Source: Epiperipatus broadwayi
Lineage: Eukaryota > Onychophora > Udeonychophora > Euonychophora > Peripatidae
Assembly: GCA_028023455.1 (NCBI GenBank)
Contig: JAQFVV010000032.1
Location: 4,558,392-4,622,391 of the forward strand
Length of the DNA stretch: 64,000 nucleotides
Direction of reading: 5' to 3'
Of the stretch, positions 13,201 through 24,790 are shown piece after piece. The notes below the pieces were generated by a model. The model worked only from the letters and a program-made list of their open reading frames with translations. It was not told the DNA's origin and ran no database searches. Within the stretch, counting starts at the first letter, position 1. Each line of letters starts with the position of its first letter. Both the position numbers and the translations under genes were made by a program.

Positions 13201-14440
13201 ATGCCATATTTGTTTTACAATAGTCATAAACATTAAAATGATATTGTAATCATCCCATTATCAATGAACAATATATAAAAAGAAAACTGTTGTTTGAAAA
13301 TACTAACATTGCATTTTATGGTTAGAATATTGCTTTCCATATCAGAAGGTTGTTTTTCACTCTTCTCAGTAAATAGTAACTCTGAGTAAAATATCACAGT
13401 ACTGGTGTATACATTGTTTTATTCTTTATAGCTTCCTAAATAATAATTCTTTTTTAAATTAACCAAGTTTTGTTGTTTTTTTCTTTTAAGTTTTTATTAA
13501 ATAGTTTGAAAATAACTTTATGATCAAATATATATTTCTTCAATTTTTTTTAAAAATATATATAAACTATTTTTATTTTAATTTTTTTAAATTGTTGTAA
13601 TTTTAATTAAATTATTTTAAAACATCAGTATCTTCATTCTTCTGCTATTTGAAGTAAATATTATTTTAAATAAAAAAAATTTTCTTTCTTTTAATTTTTT
13701 TTGCTTTTGTTCAAAATTCTGAATAGATTATCTCATTTTATATTTAGCATGTTAATTATAAAAATTTATTTAATGATTTTTTTTTTTAAAAAATATACTC
13801 ACTAATAAATTCTACTGAATTAATATATAACTGAATTTTCTAAAAATAAAATAACTGTTAAAATATTGAATTCTAATATTAATTATTGTCAAAAAAAAAA
13901 TCTTCACTTTTTATAGAGGTCAATGACAGATGTATTTTTGTTGTAACAAATGCCCTATGTAGCTTGGTGCAATACTTTTTCTTCTTTACAATTTATTTTT
14001 ATTTGTATTTCTTTATAATTTGTATGTAATGGCTGAAATATAACTAACAAACAAAAAACTATACACTCTAGAAAATACTGCACATGCTTTGAAAACCCAT
14101 TGTAATAAGATGTAAATGATTTTCTTTTAAAAAAATATGTTGATTACTATATATATATATATAACTGACATTTAGCCAGCTCCAACTTTTCAAACTGCTT
14201 TTTCACATGTTTTAATTTTTTTATTATTATTATTAAAATATCTATCTCTCCTATTTCAAGTTTTCAAAATGTTTTTCAATGAGCACAGTTATTTGGAAAT
14301 TGCTAAGCTAATTCATAGTTTATTATGATATTTTTTGATAAGATTTTTGCATTTTTTTCAGCTCTGCTTTTGTTTTGTTTTGCTTTTTTATAATAATAGT
14401 AATAAGCATTTATTTTATAACGTCTTGCGTGCGATTATAA
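10250..14440. other. AT-rich DNA, nothing recognised
   Basis: Poly-T and poly-A runs (10267-10291), a (TA)n tract near 14149-14163 and short unconserved frames only. No gene or recognisable repeat is supported. Confidence 0.5.
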
Positions 14441-14666
14441 TTACGATAGAATGACAGCCTGTTAAGCTAATTGCGCAGACACTGTGAGAATGTTATTAAT
14501 AAATGAATACCTTCGAACAACCACATGATATAGTATTTGTATAAGAGGATTCCTTTTTACTCTTATACAAATACTATATCATGTGGTTGTTCGAAGGTAT
14601 TCATTTATTAATAACATTCTCACAGCGTCTGCGCAATTAGCTTAACAGGCTGTCATTCTATCGTAA
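14441..14666. repeat. Near-perfect inverted repeat, 2 x 106 bp with a 14-nt spacer
   Basis: Left arm 14441-14546 and right arm 14561-14666 are reverse complements over 106 bp. There is a single mismatch (A14481 opposite C14626) and no gaps. The spacer is 14547-14560. The arms are noticeably less AT-rich than the surroundings and include the block TTAAGCTAATTGCGCAGAC. They show no coding frame and no transposase-type terminal motif. A transcript would fold into a long double-stranded hairpin. Near identity implies a recent origin, gene conversion, or an assembly/library artefact. Confidence 0.95.
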
Positions 14667-17600
14667 ATAATAGTAATAGTAGTATTAATGCAATATGTGC
14701 AAGCATTTATATAATATATATGTGCAAATAGAATGTCAGTTATAACCGGGAAGATGTGTATGATTTTTTTGAAATTGTACATTAATTTATATTTTAAATT
14801 TTTTGTTTGGGCCATCAAAATCAGTTTAATTTTATTTTAAAATCTGCTTTACATAAAATAGTATAGCCTGTTTTGATTTGCGATGTATAGAAGCTTGGCA
14901 CAACTGATAAAAGGTTTCCTTGAAAATGAGTTTGAGAACCCTATGTAAATATAGTTTACAATTCTGAAGTTGGCTCATCAAATATTTCATTTTAGATTGA
15001 GTTAAGTAAAGAAAGATTTACTGATTTAATGAATATGACATAAGTTACAGCCTTCTTAATATAATAAATTTAATTTGTGACTTTATATAAAATTGAATTG
15101 ATTAATTTTCTATCTGAATACAAGTTTTTTTTGTGTGCACATATATGCTTGTTAATTATATAAAAGCTGTGAATTGCATTGGTCACTTTCAAATAAAATA
15201 ATATTTTTATACATTCATGCATGACCACAGTGTTTTAAAACAGAATTGCTTGTAATTCTAACCCCATCAGAATATAGTTATATGTGTGATTTCTGATTAT
15301 AAAAAGCATCATATTAAGTAATTGTGTTTTTCATCTATCTTTCAAATAAAGAAAATAAAATATACTTCATTAATTACAAATAAGATATGATTTATTGTTC
15401 ATAATAATTAAAATCTTGGCACAGTTGATATGTGGCATTACCTTGAAATTAATACTGTATGCTTTAATTGTCATAGCTTCCTTTTCAAAAATTAGCTGAA
15501 TATTTTCTATATTTTATGACAATTGAAGTAGAGAATATTTTAGTGTTCATAAAGTAAATTATAAAATTAATTACACATTACTGACTTATATCTTTGGGTG
15601 ATTTCAAACTTCACAATTTGAAAAAAAAAAGAAAAGAAAAGTAAGTAAATAAATAATTAGAAATTCTTAAATTTTACATGTATTTATCTATATAATATAT
15701 GAACCATTTTCTCATTTGGTAAACATAGTTTTATTTCCTGATTCATTTATTGGAATGGCTGTAGTTAGAATTTATTATTTATTTCTAAGTTGATGGTGGT
15801 TACCAATCTGAAAAGTCTAAAAAATAAAATAAACATAAGCAATTTAATTTTAAATAGAAAAAAGTAATGTGGTGAAACTGGAAGATGGGACAAAAGTATA
15901 ATAGAAAAATGGGAGGGAATTCAGAATATCATTAATTATACTCACTTAACTACTTAAGGTACAATTTGTAGTTTATGATAAGTAATTGATAAATAAAAAG
16001 CCTTGCACTTCTTTGATTTTTTATTTTATTTTTTTTAATTTGGCATAATTACTATCATATTATATTCTAATTTATAATGGAGTGCAATTCTTCCAATAAT
16101 TATTTGGATTGTCTTTATCATTTAAATATTTTGTATTGAATTTTGTCAGCAATTGATTAATTTTTCACTTTTTTTTTTTTATATTTATTATAATTTTTTT
16201 CATTTTTTGGGAATTTTACATTCTTTATAAAATAAATTTCATGTTCCATGTTTTCATTTAAAATATTTGAAGTAAGCAGTTAATATTTTAAAATCATTTG
16301 AAAAATCTACTTTAAATTTATTGGATTATTTTTGAAGATTAGAAGGATCTGTTTATTGTTTAATAGCTTTTCACTTTCTAGCCATTGCATTAACACTATC
16401 ATACATTTCTTGGATTATTATTTCCTGTATTCCATTTATTAATTGTATTGTAATTTTAAAATTTATATTTTTTTATAATTTAGATATCCAATTTTACTTT
16501 ATTTTTATTTGTATGCTTCCACATACATTTTAACTTTGGGTTTTTTTTGTTGTAAAAGAAAGATTTCTGCTCTTATTTCTATCTCCTAGCCTAATTTATC
16601 TAGAATAATTTCATTAATTTTAGCATTGAAATGTTATGTGTTACTTTTAAGATATGATTTTTATTTTGATTATAAATATTCTGTAAATCTACGTAAAACC
16701 TTCTACTTCTTCAAAATGGACATAAATCTCAGTTATTAATATTTGGTATCTTCTATTAGATTCCATAAGTAATTCTCCTTGTTGTATCTGATATATTTTT
16801 ATTTTGTATAATAATATACTTCCCTTTTTTATATGAAAAGAATTCCACTTTTCTTGTACTTCTAATATTTTATGACAGCATAATAAAGATGAGTCTACTT
16901 TTCAAATCAATTGCTACTTAATTTTTTCTTCTAATTTCATACAGCTGTAATATTTTATTTAATATTAGAAAGGTTTTTACTTAAATGTGATCTAGATTTT
17001 TAAGGAAAATATGAACATTGAATGAAGGTGTAGTAACATGTATGTTGTTAAAAAAAAAATTCATAATCTTAATATTTGGCTATAACTAAGCTGTAATAAA
17101 ATATTGAATATCATTAGCAATCGATTTCTTTGACAGTGCTTAATTCAAATTATGGTAATATCTATTGTTAAAATTATTATCAATAAAATAAATTGTAAAA
17201 TAAAAAAGCATACAATTTGCTTGCTGGCAAATATAAAGTTCACATTTATGATTTTGAATAGCATAAAAGCATGCAAAAAGTGTAAAATAAAAGTCTATCC
17301 ATAATAAAAAATTGCTCCAAAATTTTTTATTCCTTTATTTAAAAAAGATATTTACCCGATTGATATTAAGCTATTCAGTCTCTTTCATAGCAGTTTTGCA
17401 TGTATATTGTAAATTAAAAATTGGAAGCTAAAGGAATAAAAATAATTGAAGATTACTTAAGCATTTAGATTTAGAAGATAGTTGAGGTATTTGTTTTACA
17501 AATAGTGTTAGAGTTTCCGAAAATGTTATAAAAATTAAGAAAATAAAACTAAAGGTAAATGAGGAATTATTAATATAGATGAAAACATAATAGTTAATTA

Positions 17601-17713
17601 AAATTAATCATAGAATTAATTTTGCATGTAATGATTTACTATTAATAAAATATATGCTTATGCTAATTTTAAAAATAGATTTTATTAATGCTTAAACAAC
17701 TATTAACATTTTT
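14667..17713. other. AT-rich DNA, nothing firmly recognised
   Basis: No supported gene. A minus-strand stretch at about 16690-16890 has a few dozen codons without obvious decay in shifting frames. It might derive from a retroelement ORF, but no motif is convincing. Otherwise there are A/T runs and low-complexity sequence. Confidence 0.4.
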
Positions 17714-18250
17714 GATGGATTATTGGAAAACAGAAACGTAATAGATAAAATTATTCATAGAATTGAATTTGCTTTTAATGTTTTTGGTAGAAGTAATTTA
17801 ATATTAATAAAAAATAGTTTATGTATATTTTAAAATTATATTTTATCAATAATTATCTATTATTTTAATACTTGGATACTTAATAAAAAAGCACTAACAA
17901 ACACTTCAAATCATACAATGAAATAGAAAATGGTTGTGTTGAAAATTTAAAAATAGTATGCAGAGATCAAAAGCATGATACATAAATGAGAAAGTAAACG
18001 GATATCATTAACAAAGTAGCAAAAATTAAAAAGACTAAGATGAAGTTGCACTAGATAAGTCACTAGTAAAAATGATAATTTGCGAACTGTAATCTTGAAG
18101 TGAATCTCAAGAAAATGAAAAAAATATCTAGAAGAGATAGAGGGATAAGAAATTTTAATGGTGTGACTTGAGGAAAATAAATTATAAAACGGAAAAACTG
18201 GATAAGAGTATCCTATAGCAGATTGATAGTAGTTAAAAAAACGATTTTCA
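17714..18250 (+). pseudogene. RTE-type LINE, C-terminal ORF2 remnant
   Basis: The plus-strand frame from 17714 reads a segment ending FGRSNLIL preceded by HRIEFAFNV. It aligns with the region after the reverse transcriptase in the RTE copies at 28.65 kb and 41.6 kb (HRIKLGWSAFGRNNLIL). Downstream, with many stops, come pieces similar to the ETWTLNR and RLKWSWAGHIxRRDDNRW blocks of the same proteins (here near NTWILNKKAL and SKNDNLRTVILK). It is heavily decayed, and an upstream partial duplication begins at about 17580. The product would be an endonuclease/reverse transcriptase used for target-primed retrotransposition; this copy cannot make it. The open minus-strand frame over 17947-18291 is a by-product. 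Confidence 0.55.
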
Positions 18251-18289
18251 ACTTTATCGATTGGCATAATTTTCAAGAGTTCTCCAAGC

Positions 18290-20280
18290 ACCGAAAGTGA
18301 CGACCAGATAGTCTCCTATTTTTATCCTTACTCAAACAGCGCAGAAATGATACGTTGATAATCAAGTGTTTTAAATGTATGTACTGTATATATAAGCAAC
18401 AGATTTAAAATTTTAATGTATTAATTTTTCAAAAAAAATGTTATCCAACAGATTTTTACTCTAAAAACCGTCTAAATCCAAAAAAATATCTATAATAAAT
18501 AAATTAAAGTAGTTATACTGTAAAGTTATCATTACATGTTTAAAGAAAGTTAAATTACTCATCATAACTTCTGATGTCGAAGATAGTTTTCAATAGAAAG
18601 TCAACTAACTGAATATTCTTTTTCTTTTTAATTTTATGCCTAGGAGCAATGATGAACGTGAATAAAGGAGGATGATTTTCAGTGATTTGTAATAGTTAAC
18701 CTAGTTTGTATCAATTGTACGCATAAATAACTGGAAGTTTTCTATGTCTGAGATCAATCAAATGAATAAAAAAAAATGTTGACAAAAAAAAAATAATAAA
18801 TGGTCGTTTAAAACTAGGATGTTATTATTGTTAGACTGATAAAAAAAAAAGCATTGTTAATATTATAAACTGTAAATATAGACATATGATGTGTGTGTGT
18901 AAATAAAAGTTTTACGTAATATTAAATTTTTCTAATTCGCTTGCTTGTGTAGCGCAATTGTACTCAAAGCTGTGTATTATTACTTTTTGCTTAGTTAAAA
19001 ATATTAACTAGTAAAACATTTTTCAAATCACATTTAATGTGTTAAAAATACATTTGGCTGTCCAGTGAATAAAAAGTCAACATTATATACATATAAGTAG
19101 ACCATACATATAAGTTTGACCAAATTACAATAATAGTAAAAAATATAATCTATGAGGGTTTTTTTTTTTTTGTACGTACTAATGACTTCTATTTAAAAAT
19201 GTAAACAGTATTATTATTCTTGTTTATAATCATAAGTATGTAAAAAATTTCTAATGTTAAAGATGTGTATGAACAAATCAGGATAAAATTTTTCTTACTG
19301 ATCTCCATGGTGATGGATATCAAATCAAAACAATATTGTAGCATCTGTTTCCAATCTAAGAGACATTACAAAAGAACAAACTTATTTTGTAGTTGAAATC
19401 TAGTAGATAATGCTAGATATAATAATGTATTGAAACTTAAGCTTATAGATATCATTGGTAAGTGTTGGTATCAAACAGAAATAATTTGGCAGCTTTAATA
19501 TTAATTATTATTTATTATACTCTAATTTTAAATTAATTATCAATATTCATTTAACGTTCACGATAGTAGTGTCCTGCTATTTATATGTAAATCAGCCAAA
19601 TTAAACTATATGCTTAATAGGAGAAATTACAGCAATAAAGTGTTTATGCCAAGTCATTAAGAATGACAATTCATAGCTGATATAAAAGTTTATTTCGATG
19701 ACTACTGCTGAGTTGGAACATCATCCCCTATTATTGATCTGATTAAATAATGATTTTCGGTGCAGACAAGAATAATTTACCAGGAAGACTCAAATGACAG
19801 AAAGATTTTGGCTTCCAGAAAGTTTTATCAAGTTCTTTACCAAGTTAAGATTAGTGGATGAGTCTATTACCTGGAGAGAGTAATACATGTGCGCATCTGA
19901 AAACATATAACCCATGACATCCTTTTCTTGTTATTAAAATTTATTCAGTTTCATACTCCTTAAAATACTTGAACTATTTTTGAATGCTTTTGATTCTAAT
20001 ATTGTAATCTTGTTTTTATATGGCTAACTAGTTCTTACTGGCCTGTTATAAATAGCTGTGATACATAAACTGCTAATGTTTTTACTATTGGTGGATTTGA
20101 TTACAGTTCTGGAAGAACTATTTGTGCTTTTTGACATTTAGGATCTCTTCTGGTTCTATGTAATGAGGTTGCAATTGATATTTTCTTAGGGTTGAACTAC
20201 ACATATTTGCTGACAATAGTGATAGTGTCCATTTATTATTTACCTGGAAAGTTTTAAAAAGTACTCTAATATAATATTAA
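18290..20280. other. AT-rich DNA, nothing recognised
   Basis: Low-complexity runs and a short (TG)n at 18890-18900. No gene, RNA or repeat is supported. Confidence 0.5.
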
Positions 20281-22560
20281 AAATATCTTTCAACTTAATC
20301 CTCAGCTGTTGATTCTTTAGGGATTTCACTAGTAATTTACCATGAGTAGTTGTCAATATTGTATGAGGTTGTGTGCTGCACTAGTTGTTCCTATAATCTA
20401 GTTATTTTCAGTTTTTAAGTGACTTTTTAACTTCTTGAACCATACATTTTATTTGACCATTGATCATAGAATGGCATAAGTATTCAAAGCAGATGCTAAA
20501 TGCCATTCTTAGCTCAGTTCTTGAAATATCTAGCTGTTAAGGTAGTACCTCATCTAAAACAATATGCATTAGTGAAAGCTGAAGCATGGGAAGGTATATC
20601 ACTCATTTCCAAATACTCAGAAATGGCATAAATAAGTGAAAAATACTCACCTATGTATGGATTTTAGACAAAGGATTAGTTACAATTGTTGATGGATTGA
20701 AGACTTTGTTGATATGTTTTGGTACACTGACCCTAAACTTCATTATGAAACAATATTTAGCTTCCTACAATTTTTAGATGGCTACAGTGCAGTAAGTTTA
20801 GCATTTGTATGTGATGACTTGATGGTATAATCACTCATAGACTCCAAATGATACATGTATTTGTCATTGAGAACTCTTTTCATTAAGAACAGCTATAATG
20901 TCTTCATACAAAAATGCAAGTCTTAGTAATCAGTGGATGCAGAAAGGTTTGTGCATAAATTTTCTATTTAATGCTACTCATTCAATATCAGGAAATGGTG
21001 ATTATGTGACATTTTGATGGTTTTAACTGTTGCCATTTGTGGTTAGAATGTTTTGAGAAACTGTTGGATTTGTTATTTAGCTATTTTAAATTAATCTATT
21101 TTAAAAATTGCTGATAATCAGTATAATTCCCATTACACTGAGCCACTGTCTTATTGTAGATCGGTTATTTTGAGTACCTCTTTTTCCCTTGTCTATTTTA
21201 CATTTTGTAGGTTTATGCAGACAAAGAGTTAAACCACCATATAAAAAGTCAAGTCACTACTATAGCATCTTTCTCAGCTTTCAAAATTATCAGAAATGGA
21301 TTAAAGGCAGTTTCTGAAATGAATATTCTTTCATAATAATATTCTTGAATTTGTTATCCAGCTTATCAATTTAAGAATATTTTTTCTCTTTCTTGGTTGT
21401 TTCAATGTGAAGCTATGATTGCTTCACACCTGTCACTCACTAATTTTGTCAGCAAAGACTGCCCAAACTTTATTGAAGAATTATGTCATGTGAAAATCAG
21501 TTTCCAACATGAATCATAATTAATGAATTTATTTGTAGTTGTTTGTTGTTTTGTTTCAAGAATGTCTTATTCTTCAGGGTTTCTCAAAATATATTCTGAG
21601 CTTTCATCAGTTTTATGATATAAAAATGTCTCATAGAAATTATTTAAGTCTAATAATGATTGAAATTGTCTTTTGATAGTTAGAATCCAAACCTCCAGTA
21701 TTAACTTTACCTTAGATTTAAAAAGGTGGGTTCCTTGTAAAATAGATTTAAATTCATGAAATTTCAATTTTTATATCCAATAAGGAAATAATAGTTCCTA
21801 TTTCAATATTTTTTCAAAAACTATGAAGGTAATTTAACTATCAGAAGAAAATCATCAAACTATAAGAAAGCCCCAGGGTTACAGCTGCCAACTGATCAAC
21901 TACTTACTGAAATGCTAATTAATAATTATTCATTTTAAATAAAATTTTATCAATTATAATAGCCAGGGCATTTGAAGCTTCATCTTTGACTGAAAGCTGA
22001 AGGTAAATATGTTTCAGTTTGTGCAACAGTAATTTCTGTACAATTTTTTTTTTTAAGTGTCATAACATTGCCGAGACATGAACCTGCAACCCGGGCAACT
22101 GCCTGCTAGTGCAAGGCAGTCACACTGACCTCTCGACCACCAATGCAAGACAATTTCTGCACAATTTGTTGCCTTTAATCATAAATTGTTTTGAGTAGGT
22201 AATAGAGTCAATAACTTCTATCTGAAGTTTTTTTTTTAATTCTCAGAGACTTTTTCTTTTACTGCAAATGGTGGATGAGGGCAATAACAGTTAATGGATT
22301 TAGTCTATTTAAGTATAATTGGAAAAGTGGTCATTTTTAGCCACTTGAGTTTTTCCCTTAAGATCTCACATGATCACTATTAAAATTTTCTACATTTGAA
22401 GTCTGATTTACCTTTACTGTAGAGTAATCTAGGGTTGTGAGCGAGTTCTGGTGCATCTAGTTACTGTTTTTTGCAGAAATTAGTAGGATAAACTGTGCCT
22501 CCTATTTCTGTTTAATGGCAGTCACTAAAGCTCTCCCATGAGTAGAATTTTACTGCCATG
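20280..22560 (-). pseudogene. Ty3/Gypsy-like retrotransposon pol remnant
   Basis: Read on the minus strand, fragments appear in the order expected for Gypsy pol. At 22010-21965 IYLQLSVKDEAS resembles the RT block with the conserved YxQxxL pattern. At about 21830 FDDFLL stands where YLDDILV would be. At 21767-21567 a 66-codon open stretch contains KSKVKLILE and then SLLDLNNFYETFL, resembling the RT-RNase H connection (KVxAIxxxPxPxxxxxLxSFLGLxNYYRxF). At about 20480-20400 MINGQIKCMVQEVKKSLKN resembles the integrase block QSNGQAERxVQTVKxxLKK. Spacing suggests RNase H and the integrase core are partly deleted, and stops and frameshifts are frequent. No LTRs were found. A SINE is inserted at 22047-22151. 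Such proteins copy element RNA and integrate the cDNA; this copy is dead. The superfamily is fairly likely, the clade unknown. Confidence 0.6.
22031..22167 (-). mobile_element. Short tRNA-derived SINE with 16-bp target duplications
   Basis: On the minus strand, 22146-22066 begins GCATTGGTGGTCGAGAGGTC and ends CAATG, closely resembling tRNA-Gly in its acceptor and D arm. A GCCCGGGTT block and a degraded B box (GGTTCATGTC) follow. The T-arm region appears partly duplicated. A short tail and a poly-A stretch (poly-T at 22044-22054 on +) follow. Matching 16-bp sequences flank it, AATTTCTGTACAATTT (22031-22046) and AATTTCTGCACAATTT (22152-22167), a classic LINE-mobilised target duplication. Without the duplications the element is only about 105 bp. 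It is related to the copy at 47258-47326, which shares the tail between tRNA and poly-A. It is unlikely to be a working tRNA gene. Confidence 0.75.
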
Positions 22561-22612
22561 GTAAGCTTAATATTATATGTAGAATGGTAGCTTAATATTA
22601 TATGTAGAATGG
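22561..22612. repeat. Tandem duplication, 26 bp x 2
   Basis: The unit containing AGCTTAATATTATATGTAGA occurs twice in a row (22561-22586 and 22587-22612) with one base indel near its start. Confidence 0.85.
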
Positions 22613-22664
22613 GGTATAGACTAGATTTGTTTTCTCTTTACAAATCCTTTCCTAGTTATGATAA

Positions 22665-23112
22665 TATGTTGGACTATTCCCATCATCTATCAGTAAATGT
22701 TGCATATATAAAAAATTCTAAACTCATTTAAACTTTTCAAATACAAACAACTTATTAGTAATAATACATAAATAGACAACACAGATTAGTAATTACACAA
22801 CATTTTAAATAGTATTATTCTCCACTCTTCTTCAGATATTGCTGGCTTGACCAGTGACAGGATAGCTCAGTTGGTTAAAGCATTTGCCTTAAATTGGATA
22901 TTCAAGATTCTAAAGGTGCAAGTTTGACTCTTGTGTGAATACTATTACTGGTCAGATCAGCAACATCTGAAGAAGAATGGAGAATAATACTATTTGAAAT
23001 ATTGTGTGATTACTAACCTGTGTTGTCTATTTGTGTGTTATTACTAACAAGTATATATTTGAAAAGTTTAACATTAAACCTTTACTGATAGATGATGGAA
23101 ATATTTCAAGAC
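22665..23112. repeat. Long inverted repeat with a tRNA-like loop
   Basis: The left arm runs from about 22665 to 22855 and the right arm from about 22950 to 23112. Paired blocks include 22681-22697 with 23081-23097 (perfect, 17 bp), the CTTTTCAAATA block at 22732-22742 with its complement near 23057-23067, AGACAACACAG at 22773-22783 with its complement near 23020, and AGTATTATTCTCC at 22811-22823 with GGAGAATAATACT at 22979-22991. Divergence and small indels show the arms are not recent. The loop holds the tRNA-like sequence described separately. It could be a foldback element that captured a SINE, or a palindromic SINE dimer. Confidence 0.8.
22852..22957 (+). pseudogene. tRNA-like sequence in the palindrome loop
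   Basis: An excellent A box (TAGCTCAGTTGG at 22863-22874) and a near-consensus B box (GTTTGACTC at 22922-22930) sit about 48 bp apart. The surroundings resemble a tRNA D arm (GGATAGCTCAGTTGGTTAAAG) and T arm. An ACCAGT/ACTGGT pairing at its edges merges with the palindrome stem. The anticodon arm does not fold cleanly, so I treat it as a SINE head or tRNA pseudogene rather than a functional tRNA. An internal Pol III promoter may still be usable. Confidence 0.6.
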
Positions 23113-24790
23113 ATCTAATATCCCATAATCACATAAACGTTTCCTAGTCACTTTTTGAAAAACCTAAGCTCAACCATGATATGCAGCATTTTATTTATAA
23201 TAATATGTTTTGAAGATTATATCCTTTTCATATTTCACAGTTTATGAATTTTATCATAATATTTTTCTCCTATTCAGTTAAGATTTTTTTAATAAGACTG
23301 AGTGGGGCTATTGATTTAAGACTTTCCTACTTTTATATTAATATAGTAGTTTTTTCATGAGGTGCTGTCTGACTAACAGTATTTTTTTTTCTTATCAATG
23401 CCTGAAAAATAACTAAATTATTCTGCCCCAAGTACATCAACTATTTCATTCACAGATATAGTTCTCGAAAAATCAATCTATTTTTAAAAGCTTTCTAGAA
23501 AAATGTCTTTAAAACAAGCCTTTTTTTATTTCCAATACATTTTACCTCAGTTCTTAAATTTAAATTTATATCTCTACATAATTACAAAAAGTCTGAAACA
23601 AAAATAACTGCTGAACAACTCAATATATTTCATAAATATTTATTCTGAGTAGTGTGATTGTTGTATATAAAAAAATTATATATGACTAAACTACATATAA
23701 TTATAAAGATTGCACATTTTCACTTAGATTTGCTTATTTTATTAATAACCAAGAAGAATCTAAATTTATTGTAGTAGCCTACCAATTTTTTTAGACCCTA
23801 TCCTATGTATTTTTCTTTAAAATTGGGACGTTTACATAAACCTAAATTTTGAATTGATCTCTAAAGGCAATTAACTGCTCAAATCCTCGTTATCAAATCC
23901 TTGTATAAAAATACAGTAAAAAAGACATTAAATATTAATTAAATTTATTACACCCAATATATGTATTATTATTAATATTTCATTAAATATTCGCAACAAT
24001 AGGTAATTATCTTACTTACCTAGAATTACATTTGACTTATATCGGGAAAGTTAATAAAAATTTTCTACTTAGCGAATAAATAAATCTATTATCTAGAAAA
24101 AGTTAAATGTAGCAAGTATTAATTCAGCACTCTACTACTACTACAGAGGAAAAGCTTCGATATATATATATTTAAATTTCAGCCAGTATTCAGGTTTATT
24201 TAGTCTTTCATAAAAGTCCTTAGAAACGAATTGAATTTCATTCATTGTGTCACAACTTTTTGACACGGAGAGAAATTGCTCTAAATATATAACAGTGCAT
24301 TTAAGTTAAGAGCTTATCTCTTATATTTCTTATGATTTGAGAAAGAAGAAACTCTAAGGAAAGTACTTGTTATTGTACTGAAAGGTCAGCTATTTAGTTA
24401 TTATATTTTTATTATACAGAAGCTCCCGGAAATAATACTATGAATTCATCATTTATCCATGAGAATATTAGAATTAATGTGTGTTTGTGTGTGTGTGTGC
24501 GTTGTTTGCGTGTAAAAATATAGGGTCGTTTAAACAATTTTTGAATAGTTTACTGTCTGCCAAAGACTGTTTTCACCTTTTCTTCTACAAAAAAAAAAAA
24601 AAAAATGAAAACGATAATATTCTTCAGAATATTCAAATTCCAGGCAGCAGAATTTTACAATACTTAAATGATATTTTATTGACCATTAATTAGGTGGCTA
24701 GTTGAGTTCATTGTGATTTCGACTACTATTTGTTGGTAAATTCTTTAATCAGAAATAAAATCTCTAAAACATGATGTATTTATTATATTA
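23113..24790. other. AT-rich DNA, nothing recognised
   Basis: It has a short (TG)n at 24478-24500 and a poly-A run at 24589-24605. The 70-codon plus-strand frame over 24481-24693 covers low-complexity sequence and is not credible as a gene. Confidence 0.5.

Noticed and set aside
16690-16890. Minus-strand stretch resembling a LINE ORF1-type C-terminus
   Set aside because: Similarity was impressionistic, required frame switching and had no diagnostic motif.
17947-18291. A 114-codon minus-strand frame
   Set aside because: Lies antisense to the plus-strand RTE remnant and shows no recognisable motif.
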